NCBI GenBank assembly: GCA_015222405.1
Contig: JADFVG010000215.1
Location: forward strand, 1-5,806
Source of the DNA: Chloroflexota bacterium
GTDB lineage: Bacteria > Chloroflexota > Dehalococcoidia > E44-bin15
DNA length: 5,806 bases
Reading direction: 5' to 3'
Below the pieces are notes generated by a model. It was not told where the DNA came from. It ran no database searches and worked only from the letters and a program-made list of their open reading frames with translations. The translations under genes and the position numbers were made by a program. Positions 1-5,806 of this stretch are shown here, in pieces (within the stretch, counting starts at the first letter, position 1; every line of letters starts with the position of its first letter).

Positions 1-648
1 GAGGCTGAAGACAAGGACATTGTCCTTATCTGGAACTCAGGCGGTTGGGGCAGGAAGCCTTTCCAGGATGACCCCGACTGGGTGGGCATTTTTGATGGAA
101 TAGAATCGGAATTGACGGATATGGGCTATAGCTCGGCAGTGGTTAACTATATCAGGAGCGAGGATAATTTACGGGGACTGGCAAGGGAAATCATGGGCGC
201 GCTAATCGGCTACCCCTCAAGGGCGAAGGAACTGGCCGGTGAAGTTGATTTGCTGACGGAGTCCAATAGCGATTGCAAGGTGATCCTGGTCGGCTTGTGC
301 AATGGGGCGATATTTGTAAACGAAGCGATGAAACATTTGGAGGATAACCCCAGGGTGTATAGTGTTCAGGTATCGCAACCCTTTTGGCATCGTGCTTCGG
401 ATTCTCAGAAGAGCCTGGTGATAAACGATAATGGGGAAACGGTCGACGTTTTGACTACCGGGAGCATTTTTTGGTCTATAATTCGGGAGAATGCCTGGCG
501 CTTTCCCTCCACGGAAAAGCCTCCCGGGGGCGCGGCGATGATAAGCAGTCGTTTCATAAAGGCTCCCGGTCATGAATACCTGTGGGATCAGCCAAGGGTG
601 CGCTCGGAGATTACATCCTTTTTGGATACAAATTTTGGAAGTCAATAA
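1..648 (+). CDS. Alpha/beta-hydrolase-like protein, 5' truncated by window edge
   Basis: The reading frame is open from base 1 to the TAA at 646-648, giving 215 visible residues, so the true start lies upstream; the internal GTG at 82 is not a convincing start because coding-like sequence precedes it. Seen directly: a beta-strand-like segment IVLIW followed by NSGGWG, which could be an oxyanion-hole loop; a strand then the elbow V-G-L-C-N-G, with Cys encoded at 298-300; and a late A-P-G-H-E with His at 571-573, followed by a helix-like C-terminus. In the alpha/beta-hydrolase fold this order (nucleophile elbow, then His near the C-terminus) is typical, and a Cys in the elbow is known from dienelactone hydrolases. 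The acidic triad member is not clear; the Asp in VDVL is one candidate. The substrate is unknown. The gene ends 15 bases before argG and is probably co-transcribed with it. A 60-base sample is about 52% GC, lower than argG. The hydrolase assignment is an inference from motifs only. Confidence 0.6.
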   Translation, partial: EAEDKDIVLIWNSGGWGRKPFQDDPDWVGIFDGIESELTDMGYSSAVVNYIRSEDNLRGLAREIMGALIGYPSRAKELAGEVDLLTESNSDCKVILVGLCNGAIFVNEAMKHLEDNPRVYSVQVSQPFWHRASDSQKSLVINDNGETVDVLTTGSIFWSIIRENAWRFPSTEKPPGGAAMISSRFIKAPGHEYLWDQPRVRSEITSFLDTNFGSQ

Positions 649-663
649 TGGAGGTTTTGAGAG

Positions 664-1884
664 GTGGCAGAGAAGGTTGTACTCGCTTATAGTGGAGGTC
701 TTGATACCTCGGTAGCTATCAAGTGGATCGAGGAGAACTATCACATGGATGTCATCACCCTCACCGTTGAGATTGGGGGCGAAAGGGACATGGATGTCAT
801 CCAGCAGAAGGCGCTAAATGCGGGGGCGGTGAAGGCTCTGGTGCATGATGCCAGGGGGCTTTTTGTCAAATACTTCGTTTTCCCCGCCCTCCAGGCCGAC
901 GCCCTCTATGAGGGGCAATACCCACTAGCCACGGCGCTGGCTCGCCCCCTGATCGCCAAATTGCTGGTGGATGCCGCCACCGAGGAGGGGGCTTCAGCGG
1001 TGGCTCATGGCTGCACCGGGAAGGGGAATGACCAGGTGAGGTTCGATGTCAGCGTTGCTGCCCTTGCCCCTCATCTCAAGGTCATCGCCCCGGCTCGGGA
1101 ATGGGGCCTGACCCGCGAGGAGGAGATCGCCTATGCCCAGAAGCACGGCATCCCTGTCCCCGTCACCGTAGCTAGCCCCTATTCCATTGATGCCAACCTG
1201 TGGGGCAGGAGCATCGAGTGTGGCGTTCTGGAGGACCCCTGGGCCGAGCCTCCGGAGGAGGTCTTTGCCTGGACCAAGGCGCCAGCAAATGCCCCAGATG
1301 AGCCCGCTTATGTGGAGATTGGCTTCGAGAGGGGGATACCTGTCAGCCTCAATGGCAAGGAGATGGATGGCGTCTCCCTGATTCAGGAGCTGCACCAGAT
1401 TGCCGGGGAGCACGGCGTGGGTCGTATCGATCACGTGGAAAACAGGCTGGTGGGCATAAAGTCGAGGGAGGTCTATGAGGCGCCGGCAGCGACAGTGCTG
1501 CTTATGGCGCATAAGGCCCTGGAGGCGATGACCCTCTCCAAGGACCAGTTGAGATTCAAGGAGAAGGTGGCTCTGGAATATGCCGACCTCATCTATAATG
1601 GGCTGTGGTTCACCGCCCTGCATCAGGACATTGCTGCCTACGTGCAGAGCTCGCAGCGCCACGTCACCGGTATGGTGCGGGTGAAGCTCCATAAGGGGAA
1701 TGCCACAGTAGTGGGGCGAAAGTCGCCCAAGTCCCTCTACAGCTATAGCCTGGCCACCTATGATAAGGGCGACGTCTTCGACCAGAGCGCCTCGCTGGGC
1801 TTCATCCACATCTGGGGTCTGCCGGTGAAGACCCAGGCCCAGGTTCAGGGGGTGGAGCAGATGGAGGGGGAGGCTGCACCGTAA
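664..1884 (+). CDS. argG: Argininosuccinate synthase
   Basis: This cytoplasmic enzyme joins citrulline and aspartate using ATP, giving argininosuccinate, AMP and pyrophosphate: the penultimate step of arginine synthesis. The 406-residue length fits the family (about 400). The N-terminal ATP-pyrophosphatase loop A-Y-S-G-G-L-D-T-S is at residues 8-16. The signature G-C-T-G-K-G-N-D-Q-V-R-F is at 116-127, with Thr118, Asn122 and Asp123 in the positions expected for aspartate and citrulline binding. Y-S-I-D-A-N-L-W-G-R-S follows at 173-183, and Glu259 and Tyr271 sit in the citrulline-site region (HVENRL and VYEAPA). The C-terminal tetramerisation segment, including FIHIWGLP, is complete. The start is GTG, placed by a GGAGG at 650-654 nine bases upstream and by the immediately following hydrophobic strand KVVLAYSGG. 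The gene lies in a run with the hydrolase-like gene, the coiled-coil ORF and argH. No Arg-type operator is visible nearby, as the operon promoter is outside the window. Confidence 0.98.
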   Translation: MAEKVVLAYSGGLDTSVAIKWIEENYHMDVITLTVEIGGERDMDVIQQKALNAGAVKALVHDARGLFVKYFVFPALQADALYEGQYPLATALARPLIAKLLVDAATEEGASAVAHGCTGKGNDQVRFDVSVAALAPHLKVIAPAREWGLTREEEIAYAQKHGIPVPVTVASPYSIDANLWGRSIECGVLEDPWAEPPEEVFAWTKAPANAPDEPAYVEIGFERGIPVSLNGKEMDGVSLIQELHQIAGEHGVGRIDHVENRLVGIKSREVYEAPAATVLLMAHKALEAMTLSKDQLRFKEKVALEYADLIYNGLWFTALHQDIAAYVQSSQRHVTGMVRVKLHKGNATVVGRKSPKSLYSYSLATYDKGDVFDQSASLGFIHIWGLPVKTQAQVQGVEQMEGEAAP

Positions 1885-1903
1885 TATAAGGAGGTCATGG
1901 GAT

Positions 1904-2206
1904 ATGGAGGGAAAGCAGATCAGGAGGAGAATGTCAGAGCTTGAGCTTGAGGTATCGGATTTGGAATATCGAATGGAAGTTATCAAGGCCCGTTTGACAA
2001 AGGAGATATGGACTGATGAGAGGTATGCCAAAGAGAAAGAGAAATTGAAACAGGCTGAGTTGATATTGAGGCTGGATGCGGATCTGGAGGCTCGAGATAT
2101 TAGAGAGCGAATGAGGATGTTGGTGAAGGAGCTTGATGAGTTAAGTGCGGAAGAATTGGCATTGTGGCATGAGATGGAAGGGATGGAAACGGACACCAGG
2201 TTGTAG
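1904..2206 (+). CDS. Small charged coiled-coil protein of unknown function
   Basis: A 100-residue protein that I do not recognise. It starts at ATG 1904 behind a near-perfect Shine-Dalgarno AAGGAGGT at 1888-1895, eight bases upstream, which strongly supports real translation. The sequence is almost wholly helical in character and rich in Glu, Arg, Lys and Leu, with no cysteine, signal peptide or membrane segment. Residues I6, M10, L13, V17, L20, M24, I27 and L31 follow a clean 4-3 heptad spacing. A second such run is I66, M70, L73, L77, L80, then L87 and M91, interrupted by Glu84. A linker with I35-W36 and Y41 lies between, so an antiparallel helical hairpin or a dimer is plausible. By hand count the gene is about 46% GC and purine-rich, unlike the GC-rich argG and argH around it; part of this follows from its Glu/Lys/Arg composition. 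It sits 19 bases after argG and 33 before argH, so it is probably co-expressed with arginine synthesis, but no function follows from that alone. Confidence 0.85.
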   Translation: MEGKQIRRRMSELELEVSDLEYRMEVIKARLTKEIWTDERYAKEKEKLKQAELILRLDADLEARDIRERMRMLVKELDELSAEELALWHEMEGMETDTRL

Positions 2207-2226
2207 CGGCAGCAGAGTAAGAGTTC

Positions 2227-2233
2227 AGGGGAA
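2227..2233 (+). promoter_or_regulatory. Ribosome binding site deciding the argH start
   Basis: The AGGGGAA stretch lies about seven bases before ATG 2240 but abuts the in-frame GTG at 2234. Normal spacing therefore favours ATG 2240 as the argH start rather than the longer GTG form, which would add only two residues. Confidence 0.6.
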
Positions 2234-2239
2234 GTGAAA

Positions 2240-3619
2240 ATGAACCCATTGCGCAATCAGTTCGAAAAAGAGGGCGAAAAGTCGGTGGAGGAATACACCG
2301 CCTCCATCCCCTTTGACCGGCGCCTGTATAAGCAGGATATCGTCGGCTCCATCGCCCACGCCAAAATGCTGGCAAAGCAGGGCATCATCAGCGATAAGGA
2401 GGCGGAGCTTATCATGATGGGGCTCGCCTCCATCCGCGAGGAGATAGAGCAGGGCGTTTTCGAACTTAGCGCCGAGTTAGAAGATATCCACATGAATATC
2501 GAGGCGCGACTCATCGAGAAGATAGGGGAAGCGGGGCAGAAGCTGCATACCGCCCGCTCCAGAAATGACCAGATCGCCCTCGACATGCGCCTGTTTGCCA
2601 AAGAGGCCATTTCGCACACCATAGAGAAGCTTGTTGGATTGCAAAAGGCTCTTCTTGACCTGGCAGAGGCGAACAAGGACGTAGTCATGCCCGGCTATAC
2701 CCACTTGCAGCGGGCGCAGCCGGTGCTCTTTGCCCACCATATCCTGGCCTACTTCGAGATGCTCCAGCGCGATGTCGGCCGTTTCCGCGATTGCCTGAAG
2801 CGAGCCGATGTCATGCCCCTGGGCAGCGGGGCATTAGCCGGCGTCCCCTATGCCATCGACCGCGAGTTCCTGGCTCAGGAGCTGGGCTTTGCTCGGGTGA
2901 GCGAGAACAGCATGGATGCTGTCTCCGACCGCGATTTCATCATCGAGTACCAGGCGGCGGCAAGCCTGGCGATGATGCATATCTCGCGCCTCGCTGAGGA
3001 GATCATCCTCTGGTCATCGGTGGAGTTCGGGTTTGTGAGGCTTGCCGCCGCCTACACCACTGGCTCAAGCATCATGCCCCAGAAGCGCAACCCCGATGTC
3101 GCCGAGCTTGCCCGGGGCAAGACGGGGAGGGTCTATGGCAACCTCCTCGCCATCTTGACCACGATGAAGGCGTTGCCCCTGACCTATAACCGCGATTTGC
3201 AGGAGGATAAGGAGGGCTTTTTCGATACTGTAAACACCCTCATCTCGACTCTGGAAGTGCTTACCGGGATGATCGCTACAATGCAGATTAGAGGTGATAG
3301 AACGAAAGAGGCTGCCGAGGGAGGTTACATCCTGGCCACCGACCTCGCCGACTATCTGGTGAGAAAGGGGGTCCCCTTCCGCCAGGCTCATGAGATAGTG
3401 GGCAAACTGGTGCAATATGCAATGGAGAAGGGGAAGGGCTTCAAGGACCTGAGCCTCGATGAATATCAAAGATTCTCGCCCCTCTTTGCCCAAGATGTCT
3501 ATTCCGTCACTGTGGAGTCCTCCCTCGAGGCGCGCACTGCCCGCGGCGGCACCGCGCCCCGGCAGGTAGAGCAAGCACTTAAGAGGGCAAGAAAAATTGT
3601 CCAAGGCGAAGATGCGTAG
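2240..3619 (+). CDS. argH: Argininosuccinate lyase
   Basis: ArgH splits argininosuccinate into arginine and fumarate, the last step of arginine synthesis. It belongs to the fumarase/aspartase superfamily and is active as a cytoplasmic homotetramer. From ATG 2240 it has 459 residues, the usual length. Superfamily motifs appear in order: the E-D-I-H-M-N-I-E segment near residue 83; H-T-A-R-S-R-N-D-Q at 103-111; G-Y-T-H-L-Q with the general acid/base-region His155; and the signature G-S-S-I-M-P-Q-K-R-N-P at 275-285, whose second serine, Ser277, matches the catalytic serine of the flexible loop. The C-terminal domain is intact and ends with a GGTAP-type segment and a helix. The alternative GTG at 2234 is in frame but poorly spaced from its ribosome binding site. 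The 3' end overlaps the start of rpe by eight bases, suggesting translational coupling. High GC, similar to argG. Identification is secure. Confidence 0.98.
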   Translation: MNPLRNQFEKEGEKSVEEYTASIPFDRRLYKQDIVGSIAHAKMLAKQGIISDKEAELIMMGLASIREEIEQGVFELSAELEDIHMNIEARLIEKIGEAGQKLHTARSRNDQIALDMRLFAKEAISHTIEKLVGLQKALLDLAEANKDVVMPGYTHLQRAQPVLFAHHILAYFEMLQRDVGRFRDCLKRADVMPLGSGALAGVPYAIDREFLAQELGFARVSENSMDAVSDRDFIIEYQAAASLAMMHISRLAEEIILWSSVEFGFVRLAAAYTTGSSIMPQKRNPDVAELARGKTGRVYGNLLAILTTMKALPLTYNRDLQEDKEGFFDTVNTLISTLEVLTGMIATMQIRGDRTKEAAEGGYILATDLADYLVRKGVPFRQAHEIVGKLVQYAMEKGKGFKDLSLDEYQRFSPLFAQDVYSVTVESSLEARTARGGTAPRQVEQALKRARKIVQGEDA

Positions 3620-4298
3620 CAACAAGATCAAGATAGCTCCCTCCATCCTTTCCGCTGACTTCGCCCGCCTCGGGGAGCAGATTGCCGAGGCGACCAAGGC
3701 AGGTGCCCACTATATCCATGTCGATGTCATGGACGGGCATTTCGTCCCCGTTATCACCATTGGCGCCCCGGTGGTAAAGTCCATACGCATGGTCACCACT
3801 CTGCCCCTCGATGTCCACCTCATGATCGAGAGGCCCGAGGGCCAGATCGAGCAGTTTGCTCAGGCGGGGGCGGATATCATCACCGTCCATGCCGAGGCTT
3901 GCCCCCATCTCCATCGGGTGATACAGGCGATAAAGGAGCAAAAGGTCAGGGCAGGGGCGTCTCTAAATCCGGCAACTCCCCTGAGCGTGATCGACGAGGT
4001 GCTTCCTGATCTTGATTTAGTGCTGCTGATGACGGTGAACCCTGGATTTGCCGGACAGGCTTTCATCGAGGAGGTGCTGGAGAAGATCGCTAGGTTGCGG
4101 CGAATACTGGATGAAAAGGGGCTTGGTGCTGAGCTTGAGGTGGATGGTGGTATCTCAGCGGAGACAGCGCCGAAAGCTGTTGCCGCGGGGGCACGGGTGC
4201 TGGTGGCTGGTTCGGCGATCTTCAATCGCAGTGAGAGTGTGGCTCAAGCGATGGATAGGCTGAGGGCCAGCCTTATCGGCTTTGAAATCGAGGGCTAA
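3612..4298 (+). CDS. rpe: Ribulose-phosphate 3-epimerase
   Basis: Rpe interconverts D-ribulose 5-phosphate and D-xylulose 5-phosphate in the pentose phosphate pathway; it is a cytoplasmic metal-dependent TIM barrel. From ATG 3612 the protein has 228 residues, normal for the family. Visible motifs are I-A-P-S-I-L-S-A-D at residues 8-16, H-V-D-V-M-D-G-H-F-V-P at 36-46, D-V-H-L-M-I at 67-72, N-P-A-T-P, V-N-P-G-F-A-G-Q, E-V-D-G-G-I and A-G-S-A-I-F. Expected metal ligands His36, Asp38, His69 and Asp178 are all present, and Asp38 and Asp178 are the usual acid/base pair. An odd point is Val47, where most family members have Asn after the F-V-P segment. ATG 3612 is preferred (AAGG at 3603-3606); an in-frame TTG at 3597 would add five residues. 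The start lies inside the end of argH. At the 3' end the TAA overlaps the stop of the convergent rpmB. No terminator is seen between them. Confidence 0.96.
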   Translation: MRSNKIKIAPSILSADFARLGEQIAEATKAGAHYIHVDVMDGHFVPVITIGAPVVKSIRMVTTLPLDVHLMIERPEGQIEQFAQAGADIITVHAEACPHLHRVIQAIKEQKVRAGASLNPATPLSVIDEVLPDLDLVLLMTVNPGFAGQAFIEEVLEKIARLRRILDEKGLGAELEVDGGISAETAPKAVAAGARVLVAGSAIFNRSESVAQAMDRLRASLIGFEIEG

Positions 4299-4483
4299 AC
4301 GGCTTGCTTCTCCATAGTGCGCAGGCATCGGGTACAGATATTGACCTGCACCTTCTTCCCATCGATGAGCAATGTTTTCTTGTGGGTATTGACCCGCCAC
4401 TGCCGATTGGTTCGGCGCTTGGAGTGGCTTACATTGTGACCGAACTGTGGCGTCTTACCGCATATATCGCATTTCCCCGACAT
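4295..4483 (-). CDS. rpmB: 50S ribosomal protein L28, four-cysteine zinc form
   Basis: L28 is a small basic protein of the large ribosomal subunit. The 62-residue product has the typical N-terminus M-S-G-K-C-D-I-C-G-K, the basic S-K-R-R-T-N-R-Q-W segment and a C-terminal V-N-I-C-T-R-C-L-R. Cys5, Cys8, Cys50 and Cys53 form two CxxC pairs, the zinc-ribbon variant (C+) known for some bacterial ribosomal proteins. On the minus strand AAAGGGGA (bases 4498 to 4491) lies seven bases before the ATG, a good ribosome binding site. The gene stands alone on its strand in this window. It converges on rpe, with stop codons overlapping (TAG at 4297-4295 against TAA at 4296-4298), and diverges from the FakA-type kinase gene. 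A nearby pairing of rpmB with a DAK/YloV-type gene is common in several bacterial phyla, which supports both calls. A leftward promoter candidate lies about 50-80 bases upstream. Confidence 0.97.
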   Translation of the reverse strand: MSGKCDICGKTPQFGHNVSHSKRRTNRQWRVNTHKKTLLIDGKKVQVNICTRCLRTMEKQAV

Positions 4484-4496
4484 ACCCTAGTCCCCT

Positions 4497-4525
4497 TTGA
4501 CCTAATTGCAATTTTGCTGTAGAAT
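4497..4525 (+). promoter_or_regulatory. Sigma70-type promoter for the FakA/YloV-like gene
   Basis: TTGACC at 4497-4502 and TAGAAT at 4520-4525 each match the sigma70 consensus at five of six positions and are separated by exactly 17 bases. Transcription would begin near 4532, leaving a leader of about 46 bases before the ATG at 4578. The -35 box overlaps the rpmB ribosome binding site on the other strand. Confidence 0.65.
4504..4513. repeat. 10-bp perfect palindrome in the promoter spacer
   Basis: AATTGCAATT is its own reverse complement and lies between the -35 and -10 boxes of the rightward promoter, also within the predicted rpmB leader. A regulator binding here could affect both genes, but a short AT-rich palindrome is also common by chance. 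Confidence 0.25.
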
Positions 4526-4535
4526 TCACCAAATG

Positions 4536-4564
4536 AGGATAACATAATAAGCCTCTTGTGGCAA
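4536..4564 (-). promoter_or_regulatory. Candidate sigma70-type promoter for rpmB
   Basis: On the minus strand TTGCCA (bases 4564-4559, five of six to consensus) and TATCCT (4541-4536, four of six) are 17 bases apart. Transcription would start near 4529, giving an rpmB leader of about 45 bases. It is weaker than the opposing promoter; its position fits the only gene on this strand. Confidence 0.45.
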
Positions 4565-4577
4565 GCTTGGAATCCAG

Positions 4578-5806
4578 ATGCGAGCGGTAAATTCATATAG
4601 CGGGCGAGATCTGATCGGGATGTTTGGTGCCGCCACCACCTGGTTGGAGAGAAGCGCAGCCGAAGTAAATGCGCTAAATGTGTTCCCCATTCCTGATGGC
4701 GATACCGGCACTAACATGCTGCTCACTATGCGCTCAGCAATGGCAGAGGCCTACCGCTCGCCTGAGGAGAGCGCCTCTGCTGTTGCCCATGCTATGGCCC
4801 ACGGCTCCCTTATGGGGGCTCGGGGAAATAGTGGGGTGATCCTTTCCCAGATATTGCGCGGCCTGGCGGTAATGCTGGACGATAAGGATGCTCTTGAAGC
4901 CAGCGATCTGGTGGCGGGACTGGTGGAGGGGTCATCCCTGGCCTACAAGGCGCTGAGCCGACCCGTGGAGGGAACCATCCTCACTGTGATCAGGGAAGCC
5001 TCTACTGCTGCCCATGAGTTTTCTACAGCCAACGGTGACTTGCTTGCCACTATCGAGGTCTTCGTCAATGCCGCCAGGGACTCGGTAGCCAGAACCCCAT
5101 CTTTGCTTTCGGTGTTGCGCGAGGCGGGGGTAGTGGATGCTGGAGGGTTGGGGCTTTACGTCATCTTTGAAGGGGCGTTACGCTTTTTGAGGGGTGAGGT
5201 GGATGAGGGATTTGAGGGGTATAAAGCACCGGAGCCAATATCGGTGCCCCAAGTTAGAGTTCCCGCGGCTGAGGACCCCTATGGCTACTGCACCGAGTGC
5301 ATCATAGAAGGAAACAACCTCAGCCTGGAGCATATTAGGGAGAGGCTGGAGGCAATAGGGGAATCTGTGCTTGTGGTTGGGGATGGGAATGCTGCCAGGA
5401 TTCATGTTCACACACTGGACCCGGGAAATGTCATTAGTTACGCTACCTCCCTGGGCACACTGCGTCAGGTGAAGGTGCAGAATATGGATGATCAGCATGA
5501 GGACTTCTTGGCAATGCAGCCCTCTCTGATCCCCATCGCCACTGTGGCAGTGGTTTCAGGGGGAGGGCTTGGTCAGGTTTTCAGGAGCCTGGGAGTCAGT
5601 AACATTGTCCCCGGCGGACAGACTATGAACCCCAGCACTGAGGAGCTTTTGCGGGCGGTGGAGAATGTGCCCGCGGAGAAGGTTATCCTTTTACCCAACA
5701 ACCCCAACGTCGTGCTTGCCGCAGAGCAGGCGCGGGAGCTAAGCGCGAAAAAGGTTGAGGTGGTGGCTACAGAATCGATTCCTCAAGGTATTGCGGCGCT
5801 GCTCGC
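4578..5806 (+). CDS. DhaL-domain kinase of the FakA/YloV family, 3' truncated by window edge
   Basis: The frame is open from ATG 4578 to the window end: 409 residues of a family usually about 540-560 long. The N-terminal DhaL (DAK2) kinase domain spans roughly residues 9-205, with the Mg-ATP motif N-V-F-P-I-P-D-G-D-T-G-T-N-M at 34-47 (Asp40, Asp42), G-A-R-G-N-S-G-V-I-L-S-Q at 80-91 and D-A-G-G-L-G at 187-192. A middle domain follows, with G-Y-C-T-E (Cys238) and H-V-H-T (His276, His278), matching the Cys/His/His metal site reported for FakA middle domains. From about residue 315 the C-terminal domain begins, including G-G-Q-T-M-N-P-S-T and L-L-P-N-N-P-N. In Firmicutes FakA phosphorylates fatty acids held by FakB; whether that is the substrate here is an inference, as no fakB is in view. 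An in-frame stop at 4548-4550 and no other start codon between fix ATG 4578, though only a weak GGAA (4569-4572) precedes it. It has its own promoter and diverges from rpmB. A gene symbol fakA or yloV would be reasonable by family. Confidence 0.93.
   Translation, partial: MRAVNSYSGRDLIGMFGAATTWLERSAAEVNALNVFPIPDGDTGTNMLLTMRSAMAEAYRSPEESASAVAHAMAHGSLMGARGNSGVILSQILRGLAVMLDDKDALEASDLVAGLVEGSSLAYKALSRPVEGTILTVIREASTAAHEFSTANGDLLATIEVFVNAARDSVARTPSLLSVLREAGVVDAGGLGLYVIFEGALRFLRGEVDEGFEGYKAPEPISVPQVRVPAAEDPYGYCTECIIEGNNLSLEHIRERLEAIGESVLVVGDGNAARIHVHTLDPGNVISYATSLGTLRQVKVQNMDDQHEDFLAMQPSLIPIATVAVVSGGGLGQVFRSLGVSNIVPGGQTMNPSTEELLRAVENVPAEKVILLPNNPNVVLAAEQARELSAKKVEVVATESIPQGIAALL

Noticed and set aside
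82..84. GTG as the start of the first gene
   Set aside because: The same frame is open back to base 1 and encodes a strand-loop segment (IVLIWNSGGWG) typical of the fold, so the true start is upstream of the window.
217..744. Long minus-strand open frame across the hydrolase-like gene
   Set aside because: It runs antisense to a frame with recognisable motifs and into argG; its translation has no recognisable domain. It is a shadow of the coding strand.
743..801. 14-base direct repeat ACATGGATGTCATC at 743-756 and 788-801
   Set aside because: Both copies lie in argG and encode similar M-D-V-I segments that fit the family alignment; this looks like chance or codon similarity, not a functional repeat.
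994..2256. 420-codon minus-strand open frame opposite argG and the coiled-coil gene
   Set aside because: argG is certain on the plus strand. The antisense translation changes to a Ser-rich style exactly opposite the coiled-coil gene, as expected for a mirror of Glu/Arg-rich codons.
4269..4281. Small inverted repeat AGCC-TTATC-GGCT near the end of rpe as a terminator
   Set aside because: The stem has only four pairs and no following T-run on either strand, so it is too weak for intrinsic termination.
4304..4522. Plus-strand open frame opposite rpmB
   Set aside because: It is antisense to a clear L28 gene and its translation has no family resemblance.
5178..5498. 106-codon minus-strand open frame within the kinase gene
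   Set aside because: The plus-strand frame there carries the conserved middle domain with C-T-E and H-V-H-T motifs; the antisense frame is a shadow.

Overview
The window reads as ordinary bacterial chromosome, densely packed with housekeeping genes. Core genes look like roughly 60% GC, while two hypothetical genes are visibly lower. Gene content and order (argG, small coiled-coil ORF, argH, rpe, then convergent rpmB and divergent fakA/yloV-type kinase) suggest a Chloroflexota bacterium, possibly of the Dehalococcoidia type. That placement is inferred from remembered gene order and protein style, not from a search. There are no RNA genes, CRISPR arrays, insertion sequences or prophage genes that I can support.

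Region 1 (1-4298, + strand) is a tight run of five genes with gaps of 15-33 bases or short overlaps, probably one operon entered from upstream of the window. It holds a 5'-truncated alpha/beta-hydrolase-like protein with a G-x-C-x-G elbow, argininosuccinate synthase (argG), a 100-residue coiled-coil protein of unknown function, argininosuccinate lyase (argH) and ribulose-phosphate 3-epimerase (rpe). ArgG and ArgH catalyse the last two steps of arginine biosynthesis, citrulline plus aspartate to argininosuccinate and then to arginine plus fumarate. Rpe belongs to the pentose phosphate pathway and probably rides along by co-transcription.

Region 2 (4295-4483, - strand) is rpmB, ribosomal protein L28 of the four-cysteine zinc type. 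It converges on rpe so closely that the two stop codons overlap.

Region 3 (4484-4577) is a 94-bp divergent control region. It holds a strong sigma70-like promoter pointing right (TTGACC-17-TAGAAT) and a weaker candidate pointing left (TTGCCA-17-TATCCT). Their predicted start sites are a few bases apart, so the two promoters overlap.

Region 4 (4578-5806, + strand, runs off the end) is a DhaL-domain kinase of the FakA/YloV family, with the N-terminal kinase domain, the middle metal-binding domain and the start of the C-terminal domain visible.

I found no clear novel system. The points most worth a second look are the coiled-coil gene between argG and argH, the cysteine-elbow hydrolase-like protein, and the compact rpe/rpmB and rpmB/fakA junctions.
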